The translations under genes and the position numbers were made by a program. The notes under the pieces were generated by a model. The model searched no databases. It was not told where the DNA came from and worked only from the letters and a program-made list of their open reading frames with translations. DNA of 32,240 nt. It comes from an uncultured Clostridium sp. Lineage in GTDB: Bacteria > Bacillota > Clostridia > Lachnospirales > Lachnospiraceae. How positions within the stretch are numbered: the first letter of the stretch is position 1; each line of letters begins with the position of its first letter. Below, piece by piece: positions 1 through 8,170 of this stretch. The stretch is taken from the NCBI GenBank assembly GCA_934438135.1, contig CAKSBP010000034.1:1-32240 (forward strand). Reading direction: 5' to 3'.

Positions 1-1
1 T

Positions 2-72
2 GCGGGTGTAGTTCAATGGTAGAACACTAGCCTTCCAAGCTAGATACGTGGGTTCGATTCCCATCACCCGCT
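2..72 (+). tRNA. tRNA-Gly (anticodon TCC)
   Basis: The cloverleaf is complete. The acceptor arms GCGGGTG and CACCCGC pair fully. The anticodon stem CTAGC/GCTAG encloses the loop CTTCCAA, giving anticodon TCC, and the T-arm contains GGTTCGATTCC. CCA is not encoded; position 72 is the discriminator base. A terminator follows directly. Confidence 0.97.
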
Positions 73-79
73 TTTATAG

Positions 80-107
80 AACATCGAAAGAATTCGGTGT
101 TTTTTTT
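80..107 (+). terminator. Rho-independent terminator after tRNA-Gly
   Basis: The stem ACATCG/CGGTGT (one G-U pair) has an 8-base loop and is followed by a run of T residues at 98-107. It lies 8 bases after the tRNA. Confidence 0.8.
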
Positions 108-180
108 ATGCACTTCTCTCTGCTTTAATATTTAAAGAGCCAAAGGTTACCACTATTTTGTCTATAGATATCAATATATA

Positions 181-219
181 AAAAGAGCAAGTCCTCCTGT
201 TTATCAAGGACCTGCTCTT
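181..219 (-). terminator. Rho-independent terminator after tRNA-Thr
   Basis: On the minus strand a 13-bp stem (219-207 with 195-183, one G-U) closes an 11-base loop and is followed by TTTTTAT. It lies just downstream of the minus-strand tRNA-Thr. Confidence 0.85.
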
Positions 220-232
220 CTCAAAACTATTA

Positions 233-305
233 AGCTGAAAATCGGATTCGAACCGACGACCCCTTCATTACGAGTGAAGTGCTCTACCAGCTGAGCTATT
301 TCAGC
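233..305 (-). tRNA. tRNA-Thr (anticodon CGT)
   Basis: On the minus strand the acceptor GCTGAAA pairs with TTTCAGC. The D-arm AGCTCAGCTGGTAGAGC is canonical, the anticodon stem CTTCA/TGAAG encloses CTCGTAA (anticodon CGT), and the T-arm is GTCGGTTCGAATCCGAT. CCA is not encoded. Confidence 0.96.
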
Positions 306-390
306 AACATCAACGTCTAACACGTTGCCTCATTATGATACCACAAACATGGGGATAATACAAGTATTTTTTTCAAAAAGTGTTACGTTC

Positions 391-427
391 CAGCAGGGTA
401 TTCACAATCTATGAGAATCCCCTGCTG
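391..427 (-). terminator. Hairpin after the response regulator, probable weak terminator
   Basis: Arms CAGCAGGG/CCCTGCTG form an 8-bp stem, extendable with GATTC/GAAT, about 27 bases past the regulator stop codon on the minus strand. The nearest T-run (TTTTT) starts about 12 bases after the stem, so termination is likely but not textbook. Confidence 0.45.
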
Positions 428-453
428 CACCAAAAGAAATCCTGTTTTTCTCT

Positions 454-1158
454 CTACTCAATTTCTATCATACGATACCCAATACCCGCTACTGTCACAA
501 TTACCTCTGGATGTGTTGGATTTTTTTCAATTTTATGTCGTATGTTGGACATATTGACACGTAAAATTTTATTATTTTTCGCTGCATAAGGTCCCCAGAT
601 CGTCTGAATGATTTTTTCATAGGAAAGCACGCATCCTGCATTTCTAGCAAGTAGATTTACAATTTTATACTCAATTTGTGTAAGATGAACCGGAACACCT
701 CTTATTGTTACCATTCTCTTTTTGAAGTCTATTTCGAAATCCCCCACCCGGTAAGTATTTACAGGCGTATACATTTTATAATACTCCAGCTGGCTGTTTC
801 TCCGAAATACGACCCTGATTCGTGCAAGAAGTTCATTCATGCCAAATGGTTTTTTTATATAATCATCCGCTCCCAAGTCAAGCACATTGACAACATCCTT
901 CTCTTTTGTCTTTCCCGAAAGCACCAGAATCGGCATTGGCGACCAGGCTCTGACGCTCTTTATTATTTTCTGACCATCAATATCAGGAAGCCCGAGATCC
1001 AGCAGTACTAAATCAGGACAATGGCTCGCAATTACCGATAACGCCTTTCGTCCTGTATCAACAGTTATGGTACGATATCCATTTTTTTTTAACGCTGACT
1101 CAAGCATCTCAAGCACATGCTTCTCATCTTCAACAATAAGTATTGTCTGCTTGTTCAT
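454..1158 (-). CDS. OmpR/PhoB-family response regulator, KdpE-like
   Basis: A 234-residue two-component response regulator. The receiver domain (about 1-120) has the acidic pair in VEDE, the phospho-acceptor Asp in LLDLGLPDIDG, and the conserved Lys in DDYIKKPFG. The rest is a winged-helix DNA-binding domain ending in VTVAGIGYRM. The pattern LGLPDIDG followed by PILVLSGKTKEKD resembles KdpE, but there is no kdpFABC and no histidine kinase beside it, so it is an orphan whose target cannot be told from the window. The start is supported by AGGAGG seven bases upstream. The downstream gene is tRNA-Thr and the upstream neighbour is an antiporter with its own terminator, so it is probably transcribed alone. 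KdpE-like identity is from motif resemblance only. Confidence 0.9.
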   Translation of the reverse strand: MNKQTILIVEDEKHVLEMLESALKKNGYRTITVDTGRKALSVIASHCPDLVLLDLGLPDIDGQKIIKSVRAWSPMPILVLSGKTKEKDVVNVLDLGADDYIKKPFGMNELLARIRVVFRRNSQLEYYKMYTPVNTYRVGDFEIDFKKRMVTIRGVPVHLTQIEYKIVNLLARNAGCVLSYEKIIQTIWGPYAAKNNKILRVNMSNIRHKIEKNPTHPEVIVTVAGIGYRMIEIE

Positions 1159-1476
1159 TTAACAACCTCCTACGTGGAACGTTCATTCCAACCATTTTTA
1201 TTTTAATTTGATGTATAGCCGTTACCCTGTTGTATAAATTCGAAATTTCATATTTTCCTACCTGATAATCTTCTGCTCTATGTGACAATACCTTAATTAT
1301 ATCAATGGATTAAGAAGTCGTGTAGTTTACTATACATTTTTATTCTGCCTGCAGAATGTTTTCTCAAATGACATATTTTCTTCCCTTATTGCCGTATACT
1401 ACACCAGTGTTAAAAAGTTGTTAAGAAATTGCAAATAATATTGATATTTGATTGTATTCGTGATAATCTTCACTAT
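1159..1476. other. Intergenic region upstream of the response regulator
   Basis: There is no ORF of note on either strand. It must hold the regulator promoter (minus strand), but I see only weak matches: a TATACA near 1214 with no good -35 box. The right part (about 1441-1470) contains promoter-like plus-strand elements, TTGATA and GATAAT, 15 bases apart. These could drive the hairpin RNA that follows. Confidence 0.4.
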
Positions 1477-1535
1477 GCAAAGCCCATGAGCCTTAAATAA
1501 GGCTCACTCCCCCTTTATGGGCTTTGCTTTTGTGC
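1477..1535 (+). ncRNA. Candidate small RNA: nested hairpin with C-rich loop and U-tail
   Basis: An 11-bp outer stem (GCAAAGCCCAT at 1477-1487 with ATGGGCTTTGC at 1517-1527) encloses a perfect inner hairpin, GAGCCTT/AAGGCTC (1488-1505), and a single-stranded ACTCCCCCTTT (1506-1516). It is followed by TTTTGTGCTTTATTTT. The T-rich tail is only on the plus-strand side, and no gene precedes it on that strand: the flanking genes are both on the minus strand. An unpaired CTCCCCC could pair with a Shine-Dalgarno sequence, as in UCCC-motif small RNAs of Firmicutes. It could also be just a terminator for antisense or spurious transcription. Confidence 0.45.
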
Positions 1536-1558
1536 TTTATTTTACCTTTTCTGTAATT

Positions 1559-1600
1559 AAAAAAGGCGTTAATGAATCAATATATCAATCCATTAACACC
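1559..1600 (-). terminator. Rho-independent terminator after the NhaC-family antiporter
   Basis: On the minus strand GGTGTTAATG (1600-1591) pairs with CATTAACGCC (1574-1565, one G-U) and is followed by TTTTTT. It lies 25 bases after the antiporter stop. Confidence 0.85.
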
Positions 1601-1624
1601 ATAATGTGCAGACTTCTGTCCGTT

Positions 1625-3187
1625 CTATTCCTGCATCTTAGAAAAATCAATTGGTTCTTTCTTCTCTTCTATTCGACTGATTACATATAAGATTCCAAGA
1701 AGCATTGCAATACTAACAACTAATGGAACATAGAAACCATCTACAAATCCCATAATCAAATACCCTGCCAGACAGCATACTGCAACAACACTCGCGTATA
1801 CAAGCTGAGTTGCTACATGATCCAGATGAAAGCATCCTGCTCCTGTAGAAGATAAAATGGTTGTATCCGAAATAGGCGAAATATGATCTCCAAAAACTGC
1901 TCCTGCAAGAATTGCACCTAATACTGGGAATAATAATTCTGTCGTAGTTTCCGCTGAACAAATGGATGCTCCAATCGGTATGAGAATCGCCATCGTTCCC
2001 CAGGATGTTCCTGTCGCAAATCCTAAAAACGCAGATACTGCAAATACAACTGCTGGAAGAATGAACACTGGAAAATTTGCATGTTTTACAAGAAGTCCTA
2101 CATATCCACCAGTATTTAAATATTCTGGTCTACAGATACCACCAATTGTCCATGCCAGAATCAGAATTGTAAAAGCAGGAACCATTGATTTAATACCTTC
2201 TGTAATACCTTCCATAAACTCCTTGTAAGTAAGCACTTTTCTTGGAATGTATAATAAAAAGGTAACAATTACTGCAAAAAAGCTTCCTAATACAAGAGAT
2301 CGTGAGGAATCACAATATCCAAATGCCTTCATAACAGAATGCTCCCCACTGAATCCACCACCTGTATAAATCATTGCAAGAATCGTTCCGGCAATTAAAG
2401 AGAATATCGGAATCAGTAAGTCTTTTACTTTTCCATTTCCAGCTGATTCTGCTGCCGCTTCTGATTTCAAATTGTCTGGTCTTCCTAAGAATAAATCCCC
2501 ATTCTCAATGGCTGCTTTTTCAAACTTTTTCATTGGACCAAAGTTTAAGTTTGTCCCACAAATCACAATAATCATGATAATAGTAAGAATCGCATACAGG
2601 TTAAACGGTATAATCTGTATGAAAGCTGTCATTCCGTTTTTTCCTTCACATGCATCCTGAATATAAGTTGCAACAGAAGCTCCCCATGAACTGACTGGTG
2701 CAATAATACAGATTGGTGCTGCCGTTGCATCCAGAATATAAGCAAGTTTCGCTCTGGATATTCTATATTTATCCGTTACTGGTTTCATAACCGTTCCAAC
2801 TGTCAAACAGTTAAAATAATCATCAATAAAAATCAAGCACCCTAAAGCTGATGTTGCAAAGGAAGCTCCCTTCCTCGTTTTTATCCGCTTTGCAGCCCAT
2901 GTCCCATAGGCTTTAGAACCTCCACCTTTAGTTACTATCACTACAATTGCCCCTAATAATGATAAAAATATTAAAATATTTACATTTTCACTCATCTTTA
3001 TTCCCATAACATCAAATGTTGTCTGAACCATACCGATGAGGTTACCGTTACTAAATATTAATGCACCTGTAAGAATTCCTAACAGTAGAGAAGAAATAAC
3101 TTCTTTTGTAAGCAGAGCCAGAATAATTGCTATTACAGGTGGTATTATAGAAAGCCACCCAGCATTAGGCATATTAATCGCTTCCAT
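1625..3187 (-). CDS. NhaC-family Na+/H+ antiporter-type transporter
   Basis: A 520-residue polytopic membrane protein of the Na_H_antiporter (NhaC) family. It has about a dozen hydrophobic segments, and the family-typical motif FIDDYFN lies in the first half. Further landmarks are APVSSWGAS, the glycine/threonine-rich FATGTSWGTMAI, and GDHISPISDTTILSS in the second half. Members exchange protons for Na+ or, in MleN/TetA-like branches, organic acids. The substrate cannot be told here. The start has AAAGGA eight bases upstream. It is a single-gene unit, with a consensus promoter at 3250-3278 and its own terminator at 1559-1600. The cytoplasmic tail ends in a charged stretch. The length is usual for the family. 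Confidence 0.92.
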   Translation of the reverse strand: MEAINMPNAGWLSIIPPVIAIILALLTKEVISSLLLGILTGALIFSNGNLIGMVQTTFDVMGIKMSENVNILIFLSLLGAIVVIVTKGGGSKAYGTWAAKRIKTRKGASFATSALGCLIFIDDYFNCLTVGTVMKPVTDKYRISRAKLAYILDATAAPICIIAPVSSWGASVATYIQDACEGKNGMTAFIQIIPFNLYAILTIIMIIVICGTNLNFGPMKKFEKAAIENGDLFLGRPDNLKSEAAAESAGNGKVKDLLIPIFSLIAGTILAMIYTGGGFSGEHSVMKAFGYCDSSRSLVLGSFFAVIVTFLLYIPRKVLTYKEFMEGITEGIKSMVPAFTILILAWTIGGICRPEYLNTGGYVGLLVKHANFPVFILPAVVFAVSAFLGFATGTSWGTMAILIPIGASICSAETTTELLFPVLGAILAGAVFGDHISPISDTTILSSTGAGCFHLDHVATQLVYASVVAVCCLAGYLIMGFVDGFYVPLVVSIAMLLGILYVISRIEEKKEPIDFSKMQE

Positions 3188-3249
3188 TATGCTTTTCCTT
3201 TCATTTGTATTTTCGATTTCTAAATTTTAATAAAATTCATGTACACACT

Positions 3250-3278
3250 ACTATAACACCTTTTGGTTATGCTTTCAA
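3250..3278 (-). promoter_or_regulatory. Sigma-A promoter for the antiporter
   Basis: On the minus strand the -35 TTGAAA (3278-3273) and -10 TATAGT (3255-3250) are separated by 17 bases, with a TG extension just before the -10. The predicted transcription start gives a leader of about 55 bases. Confidence 0.7.
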
Positions 3279-3314
3279 ACATTTTCTTATATTTTGTCAT
3301 AAATTAACGAATAT

Positions 3315-3758
3315 TTATTCATTTTTATCCCAGAAATTTTCTTTTGTTTTTTCCAAAAATGCTTTCATATTCTGTACTGTTAGTGGATTAATAAAATGTT
3401 CAATTTTCTCAACCTGCTCCAACTCACAGCTGCTTCGGTTCACCATGCATAGAAATTCGTTTAATGTGTCATGACGAAACAATAAATATTTTCCCTGCTT
3501 CTTCCCTTTTCCAGTCAAAGAAATTTCACCATACTTTTCAAAGGAAATATAACCATCCTTTTTCAATTTTGTCATCATCTTCGATGCAGAGGATGGTCTT
3601 ACATGAAGGTTTTCGGCCAATTCACTCAAATGAATCGTAGATTTTACGAGAGAAAGCCGATATAACATTTCCAGATAGTCTTCCATAGAACCAGTCAATT
3701 GCCCGTCCTCCTGCCTTTCATAACTACGAAGCGTATAAAAACCATTCTCTTTTCTCAT
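3315..3758 (-). CDS. DtxR/MntR-family metal-dependent transcriptional repressor
   Basis: A 147-residue regulator with an N-terminal winged helix (LSELAENLHV followed by RPSSASKMMTKLKKDGYI) and a metal-binding/dimerisation domain. Metal ligands of MntR have visible counterparts. These are the Asp/Glu in SMEDYLE near the start of helix 1, the His of FRHDTLNEFL, and Glu, Glu and His in VEKIEH. No SH3 domain follows, as in MntR rather than DtxR. An unusual tail of about 18 residues precedes SMEDYLE. The gene is transcribed away from feoA-feoB, and a dyad lies in the shared intergenic region. That suggests Fe(II)- or Mn(II)-dependent control of ferrous iron uptake (inference). The start has AAAGGA ten bases upstream. 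Confidence 0.88.
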   Translation of the reverse strand: MRKENGFYTLRSYERQEDGQLTGSMEDYLEMLYRLSLVKSTIHLSELAENLHVRPSSASKMMTKLKKDGYISFEKYGEISLTGKGKKQGKYLLFRHDTLNEFLCMVNRSSCELEQVEKIEHFINPLTVQNMKAFLEKTKENFWDKNE

Positions 3759-3802
3759 TTTACAACAATCCTTTCCAAATGAAAACCAATCGTAACATAA
3801 CT

Positions 3803-3831
3803 TTCATAACTTAATATACTAATGTTATAGA
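3803..3831 (+). promoter_or_regulatory. Candidate feoAB promoter with overlapping dyad operator
   Basis: TTCATA (3803-3808), a 17-base spacer and TATAGA (3826-3831) with a TG extension form a plausible promoter. The imperfect dyad ATAAC...GTTAT (3806-3828; 14 of 23 positions symmetric) covers the spacer and the -10, as expected for a repressor site. The likely ligand is the divergent DtxR/MntR-like protein. Confidence 0.45.
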
Positions 3832-3876
3832 AAAAGTTTCCCTATCCTAACAATATATTATGAGGTGTCAGATTTT

Positions 3877-4128
3877 ATGAGTGAAATATATTCCCTTAAT
3901 GATATAAATCCCGGAGAAAAAGCAAAAGTGCTGCAGCTTTTATCAACCGGCAGCATAAGACGGCGTCTGCTCGATATTGGTCTAATTGAAAATACAGAAA
4001 TCGAGTGTATCGGCAAAAGCCCATCGGGAGATCCTACCGCATTTTTAATTCGAGGTGCTGTCATCGCCATCCGCTCTGAGGATTTAAAAAATATTTTAAT
4101 TTATCCAGAAAATAGTAAGGAGAGGTAA
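3877..4128 (+). CDS. feoA: FeoA, ferrous iron transport accessory protein
   Basis: A small cytoplasmic SH3-like FeoA protein of 83 residues. Family marks are SLNDINPGEKAKV, RRRLLDIGLIENTEIE, and GAVIAIRSEDLKNI near the C-terminus. FeoA binds or activates FeoB in Fe(II) uptake. The ORF is open from a GTG at 3865, but the true start is the ATG at 3877. The sequence GAGGTG (3862-3867) lies nine bases before this ATG and would itself contain the upstream GTG. feoB starts two bases after the feoA stop, so the two are translationally coupled. Confidence 0.95.
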   Translation: MSEIYSLNDINPGEKAKVLQLLSTGSIRRRLLDIGLIENTEIECIGKSPSGDPTAFLIRGAVIAIRSEDLKNILIYPENSKER

Positions 4129-4130
4129 TT

Positions 4131-6278
4131 ATGGGACTTTCAAAGCAATCCGTCGGTGTTCATGCAATCGACTCGGGACTTCATATCAGAAAGCATTCTC
4201 CTGATGAAAAAATCATTGCCATTGCCGGGAATCCGAATGTTGGCAAAAGCACGTTATTCAACAGCCTGACAGGTCTCAACCAGCACACTGGAAACTGGCC
4301 TGGGAAAACCGTTTCCAATGCGCAGGGTTCTTTTAAAAGCAGCCGGCACTCCTATATTCTGGTTGATATTCCTGGAACCTATTCTCTTATGGCTCATTCA
4401 ACCGAAGAAGAAGTCGCCAGAAATTTCATCTGCTTCGGAAAACCAGATGCCATCATTATCGTTTGTGATGCCACCTGCCTGGAACGAAATTTAAATCTGG
4501 TTCTTCAAACTATGGAAATCACAAAAAATGTCATCGTATGCGTGAATTTAATGGATGAAGCCAAGCGAAAACATATTAAAATTAATTTAAAAGCTCTATC
4601 CAAAGAACTTGGTGTTCCTGTTGTAGGCACTGTTGCAAGGGATAAACGCTCCCTCTCGCATTTAACAAAGACATTGGATCAACTTATAGAAAAAGAAGAA
4701 CGACCGGATCCTCTGTCCATCCAATACGAACTTCCAATTGAGGACGCCATTGATTCTATTCAGTCCGTTCTTCCGGAAGAAGCAATTTCAGGCCTAAATC
4801 CACGCTGGCTAAGTCTGAAACTTCTTGATTATGATTATTCCCTGATTAAAGAACTTAAATCCTTTCTCCATCAGGATATTACAACTGACAGCCTGTTAAG
4901 CAGAACACTGGAGCAGGAAAAGTCCTTGCTTGCCAGCCAGAACATTACTTTTTTGAACCTACAGGATAAAATCGTTGCAGGAATCATGTCCCGCGCGGAA
5001 CAGATATGTAGAAAAACCGTTATTTACGAGCGAAACCAATATGATTCCCGGGATCGCAAAATCGATAAACTTCTCACAAGTAAGCGAACGGGCTATCCAG
5101 TTATGATTGTCTTTCTGGCTTTTGTCTTCTGGCTTACGATTACCGGTGCTAACTACCCATCCAACCTGCTTTCCCGCTTCTTTGCCTGGCTGCAGATATA
5201 CCTGGCAAATGGCCTTCATGCAATCCACGCTCCCGATGTAGTCTATAATGTACTAATTCTAGGAATTTACCGGGTTCTCACCTGGGTGATAGCAGTTATG
5301 CTGCCCCCAATGGCAATTTTCTTTCCTCTGTTTACCCTGTTGGAAGACGCCGGCTATCTACCCCGTATCGCCTACAACCTGGATAAACACTTTAAACAGT
5401 GCTGTGCCTGCGGAAAACAGGCTTTAACCATGTGTATGGGATTCGGCTGCAATGCTGCCGGAATCGTCGGCTGCCGGATTATTGATTCTCCAAGAGAACG
5501 TCTAATCGCCATGATTACAAACAATTTCGTTCCATGTAATGGACGTTTTCCAACTTTGATTGCCATTATCACCATGTTCTTTGTTGGTGTAAATGGAGGT
5601 GCTGGACGTTCTGCACTTTCCGCTTTAATATTAACTGCATTCATCCTCCTTGGCATATTCATGACATTTATGGTATCCAAACTATTGTCTCATACTATTT
5701 TAAAAGGTATTCCATCTTCTTTTACTCTGGAACTGCCTCCTTACCGGAAGCCACAGTTTGGAAAGGTATTGGTGCACTCTTTAATTGACCGGACTTTATT
5801 CGTACTTGGAAGAGCCATTGTTGTCGCTGCTCCTGCCGGACTGGTAATATGGATTATGGCAAATGTATCAATTGGAAACATTTCCTTGTTAGCTCACTGT
5901 GCAAACTTCCTGAATCCGTTTGCAAAACTTCTTGGACTGGACGGTGTTATTTTAATCGCCTTTATCCTTGGTTTTCCTGCAAATGAAATTGTACTCCCGA
6001 TTATTATTATGGCCTATCTGTCAGAAGGAAGTCTGGTTGATATGAGCAGCCTGACCAGCCTACGTCAGCTTCTAGTTGATAACGGCTGGACCTGGATTAC
6101 CGCCATCAGCACAATGCTTTTCTCTCTAATGCACTGGCCATGTTCCACAACCATGCTGACAATCAAAAAGGAATCTGGAAGCTGGAAATGGACAGTTTTG
6201 TCCTTTTTGATTCCAACTGTAGTTGGATGTGCAGTGTGCTTTGTGTTTGCAAATATGGCAAGGCTGTTTTGTGGATGA
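4131..6278 (+). CDS. feoB: FeoB, ferrous iron transporter with G domain
   Basis: A 715-residue Fe(II) permease of the cytoplasmic membrane. The N-terminal GTPase domain has G1 GNPNVGKST, G3 DIPGTYSL and G4 NLMDE. A helical GDI-like region follows to about residue 300. The membrane part begins near TGYPVMIVFLAFVFW and holds the Gate signatures MCMGFGCNAAG and TNNFVPCNGRFPT, then GFPANEIVLPI. Length and domain order are those of an intact FeoB, and nothing is missing. The ribosome binding site AAGGAGAGG lies inside the feoA end. The protein N-terminus has about 25 extra residues before the G domain. The strong hairpin at 6302-6340 ends the operon. Confidence 0.97.
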   Translation: MGLSKQSVGVHAIDSGLHIRKHSPDEKIIAIAGNPNVGKSTLFNSLTGLNQHTGNWPGKTVSNAQGSFKSSRHSYILVDIPGTYSLMAHSTEEEVARNFICFGKPDAIIIVCDATCLERNLNLVLQTMEITKNVIVCVNLMDEAKRKHIKINLKALSKELGVPVVGTVARDKRSLSHLTKTLDQLIEKEERPDPLSIQYELPIEDAIDSIQSVLPEEAISGLNPRWLSLKLLDYDYSLIKELKSFLHQDITTDSLLSRTLEQEKSLLASQNITFLNLQDKIVAGIMSRAEQICRKTVIYERNQYDSRDRKIDKLLTSKRTGYPVMIVFLAFVFWLTITGANYPSNLLSRFFAWLQIYLANGLHAIHAPDVVYNVLILGIYRVLTWVIAVMLPPMAIFFPLFTLLEDAGYLPRIAYNLDKHFKQCCACGKQALTMCMGFGCNAAGIVGCRIIDSPRERLIAMITNNFVPCNGRFPTLIAIITMFFVGVNGGAGRSALSALILTAFILLGIFMTFMVSKLLSHTILKGIPSSFTLELPPYRKPQFGKVLVHSLIDRTLFVLGRAIVVAAPAGLVIWIMANVSIGNISLLAHCANFLNPFAKLLGLDGVILIAFILGFPANEIVLPIIIMAYLSEGSLVDMSSLTSLRQLLVDNGWTWITAISTMLFSLMHWPCSTTMLTIKKESGSWKWTVLSFLIPTVVGCAVCFVFANMARLFCG

Positions 6279-6301
6279 GGATTAATATATATAGGAAAAG
6301 A

Positions 6302-6340
6302 CTCCTCTTTATCGGATGGGATAGAGAGGAGCTTTTTCTT
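6302..6340 (+). terminator. Rho-independent terminator of feoAB
   Basis: A 12-bp stem CTCCTCTTTATC/GATAGAGAGGAG (one U-G) with a 6-base loop is followed by CTTTTTCTT. It lies 23 bases after the feoB stop. Confidence 0.92.
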
Positions 6341-6362
6341 ATAGTAAAATCCTCCCCACATT

Positions 6363-6400
6363 AAAAGGCTTCTCCCTAGTCATTCAGACACGGGAGAAGC
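6363..6400 (-). terminator. Rho-independent terminator at the end of the recombinase unit
   Basis: On the minus strand GCTTCTCCC pairs with GGGAGAAGC around a 15-base loop and runs into CTTTTAA. It closes transcription arriving from the 39-aa ORF and the serine recombinase. It may mark the element side or the chromosome side of the junction. Confidence 0.7.
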
Positions 6401-6406
6401 TCTCTT

Positions 6407-6526
6407 CTAACCTTCTTTAACCCTATGCTCAATCACAGCAAGCACTTTATATAATAACGTTGCAATAATACAAAGAATCACTATCGACATAATAACCCAA
6501 TCCAGTTTAAATAGATGTGTACACAT
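6407..6526 (-). CDS. Small single-span membrane protein, 39 aa, unknown
   Basis: This short ORF begins with ATG at 6526 and ends with TAG at 6407. AGGAAG lies about nine bases upstream, right after the recombinase stop codon. It encodes a charged N-terminus (MCTHLFKLDW), one strongly hydrophobic span (VIMSIVILCIIATLLYKVLAV) and a basic/acidic tail IEHRVKEG. It sits 16 bases downstream of the recombinase stop and before a terminator, so the two are likely cotranscribed. I do not recognise a family. It is either an element gene or the stub of a chromosomal gene cut by integration. Confidence 0.5.
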   Translation of the reverse strand: MCTHLFKLDWVIMSIVILCIIATLLYKVLAVIEHRVKEG

Positions 6527-6542
6527 ACAGACTTTCTTCCTA

Positions 6543-8138
6543 TTAAATGCTCATTTCAATTTTCTTATAATTCACTCTCTTAATATTAAACCTCATATCT
6601 TCCCAGAAATCAAGGGATACAATTCCATGATCGGGATAAATAGTAATTTGCGTGATATGTTCACTGAGCTTTGATACAATCAACGCTCTATCATTGATAT
6701 CCTTTATCTCGTTAGCAATCTCCACTATGCGCTTCTGGTTAGATACCGTCTGCTTTTTGATCTGCTCGATACTTGCTATTTTTTCCGTAACCGTATCATA
6801 TTCTTCCTTCAGATTGCTGTCCTTTGCCTGGAAAAGTTCTTCTGCAATAATTCCATCCAACATCTTATCAAGTAAAAGCTCGCGCTTATTCATAATACTC
6901 AGCTGCTTTTTTCTCAGTGTATCAATATCTTCTACTTCCTCATTACAGATTGCCTTTTGTATTACAGATAACAATGCATCCTGCATCTGCTCCAATCCAT
7001 CCTTGGAAAATACCCTCTGTCCAATCTGGAATAGAATATCCTGCAAATCACTGTCCTTTATATGAATATTATCACATCCACCAATCCGCTCGCTGGACAC
7101 GCTCCGATTTGAAATAGTTTTTCTACCTCGCTGCACGTATTCTTTACACGACCATTCACGAATCTGTTCCCCTTTTCTTGTCTTCCTGAACCGCTGCCAG
7201 TATACCGAACCACATTCTCCACAAATTATTTTACTGCTTAAAGGATGATTTCCCTTATTGCACCCTCTCTGCTTCTCTATAAACCTCTCTGTCTTTTCGG
7301 TAACTGCATGCTTATTCATTATTTCGTTTGCCTGTTCCCATACTTCTTCACTAACAATGGCCGGAACAATATCTTCATGATAAATCCATTCCGACTTTTC
7401 AGTATGTACAATCTGCTTTGTGTTAAAATCCTTATGATTTTTGTTCATGACTGCCGTCCCCTTAAACAAAGGGTTTCTTAAAATTCTTCTTACTGTTACT
7501 TCTGGAAACTTTCCACCCGTCCGACTCTTGATACCCTTGGTTTCCAGCTTCTTAGCAATCCTCCTGCTTCCATATCCTTCACAACAAAGATTAAAAATAA
7601 GCCGGACGATCTTAGCTTCCTCCTCATTTATTATCACCTGTTTATTAACCTTATCATATCCCCAAGTATTCGACGTGATAACCACATTAGAACCTTTCTC
7701 TTGCCTGTGCTTGTGCGCATTATTTATCTTTTTCGATAAATCTCGGCTATATTCTTCCGCTAAAATAGCTCGTATTCCGGTAATCAATGCATCATCCGGT
7801 GTATAGAACTTATTGTCCAGGTAAAAGAAAAGCTTCTTATGTGCCTGAACCATCTTGTCTACAAAGATATACCATTCTTTTGTATTTCTCATTAATCTAT
7901 CTTGAGATTTCACCACAATGATATCAAATTTATCCTGTTCCATTTCATTAACCAGGCGATTGTACTCGTCTCTTTTATGAGTTGTCGTTCCGGACTTTCC
8001 TTCATCGATGTATTGGTCTGCCAGCTTCCAGCCTTTCTTCTTTACCGCTGTAATCGCCTCTTGAACCTGACTCTTCAATGCATTTACCTGAACTTCTTCT
8101 TCTGTACTCACCCGGCAATATATTACGGCTGTCTCCAT
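6543..8138 (-). CDS. Large serine recombinase (integrase of the element)
   Basis: A 531-residue serine recombinase. The resolvase-type catalytic domain starts with AVIYCRVSTEEE, with the nucleophile Ser at residue 11, and contains VVKSQDRLMRN. A Recombinase domain follows (WGYDKVNKQ to NPLFKGTAVM). A zinc ribbon has Cys pairs at CGECGS and further Cys residues at WSCKEY and GGCDN. A C-terminal coiled coil spans about 390-480. Such enzymes catalyse attP x attB integration and, with a directionality factor, excision. It lies at the left end of the mobile region, next to chromosomal feoB, which fits the integrase position of an ICE. The start has AGGAGG seven bases upstream. The domain set is complete and looks functional. 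Confidence 0.93.
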   Translation of the reverse strand: METAVIYCRVSTEEEVQVNALKSQVQEAITAVKKKGWKLADQYIDEGKSGTTTHKRDEYNRLVNEMEQDKFDIIVVKSQDRLMRNTKEWYIFVDKMVQAHKKLFFYLDNKFYTPDDALITGIRAILAEEYSRDLSKKINNAHKHRQEKGSNVVITSNTWGYDKVNKQVIINEEEAKIVRLIFNLCCEGYGSRRIAKKLETKGIKSRTGGKFPEVTVRRILRNPLFKGTAVMNKNHKDFNTKQIVHTEKSEWIYHEDIVPAIVSEEVWEQANEIMNKHAVTEKTERFIEKQRGCNKGNHPLSSKIICGECGSVYWQRFRKTRKGEQIREWSCKEYVQRGRKTISNRSVSSERIGGCDNIHIKDSDLQDILFQIGQRVFSKDGLEQMQDALLSVIQKAICNEEVEDIDTLRKKQLSIMNKRELLLDKMLDGIIAEELFQAKDSNLKEEYDTVTEKIASIEQIKKQTVSNQKRIVEIANEIKDINDRALIVSKLSEHITQITIYPDHGIVSLDFWEDMRFNIKRVNYKKIEMSI

Positions 8139-8170
8139 GCAAGCACCTCCTGGTCTAAAACTTTAAAATT

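Noticed and set aside
3865..3876. GTG start for FeoA at 3865
   Set aside because: The GTG is inside the GAGGTG ribosome binding site of the ATG at 3877.
6652..7806. Plus-strand ORFs of 121-137 aa opposite the recombinase
   Set aside because: They are shadows of a well-supported coding gene. They are rich in Ser/Leu/Ile typical of antisense frames and have no start signals.
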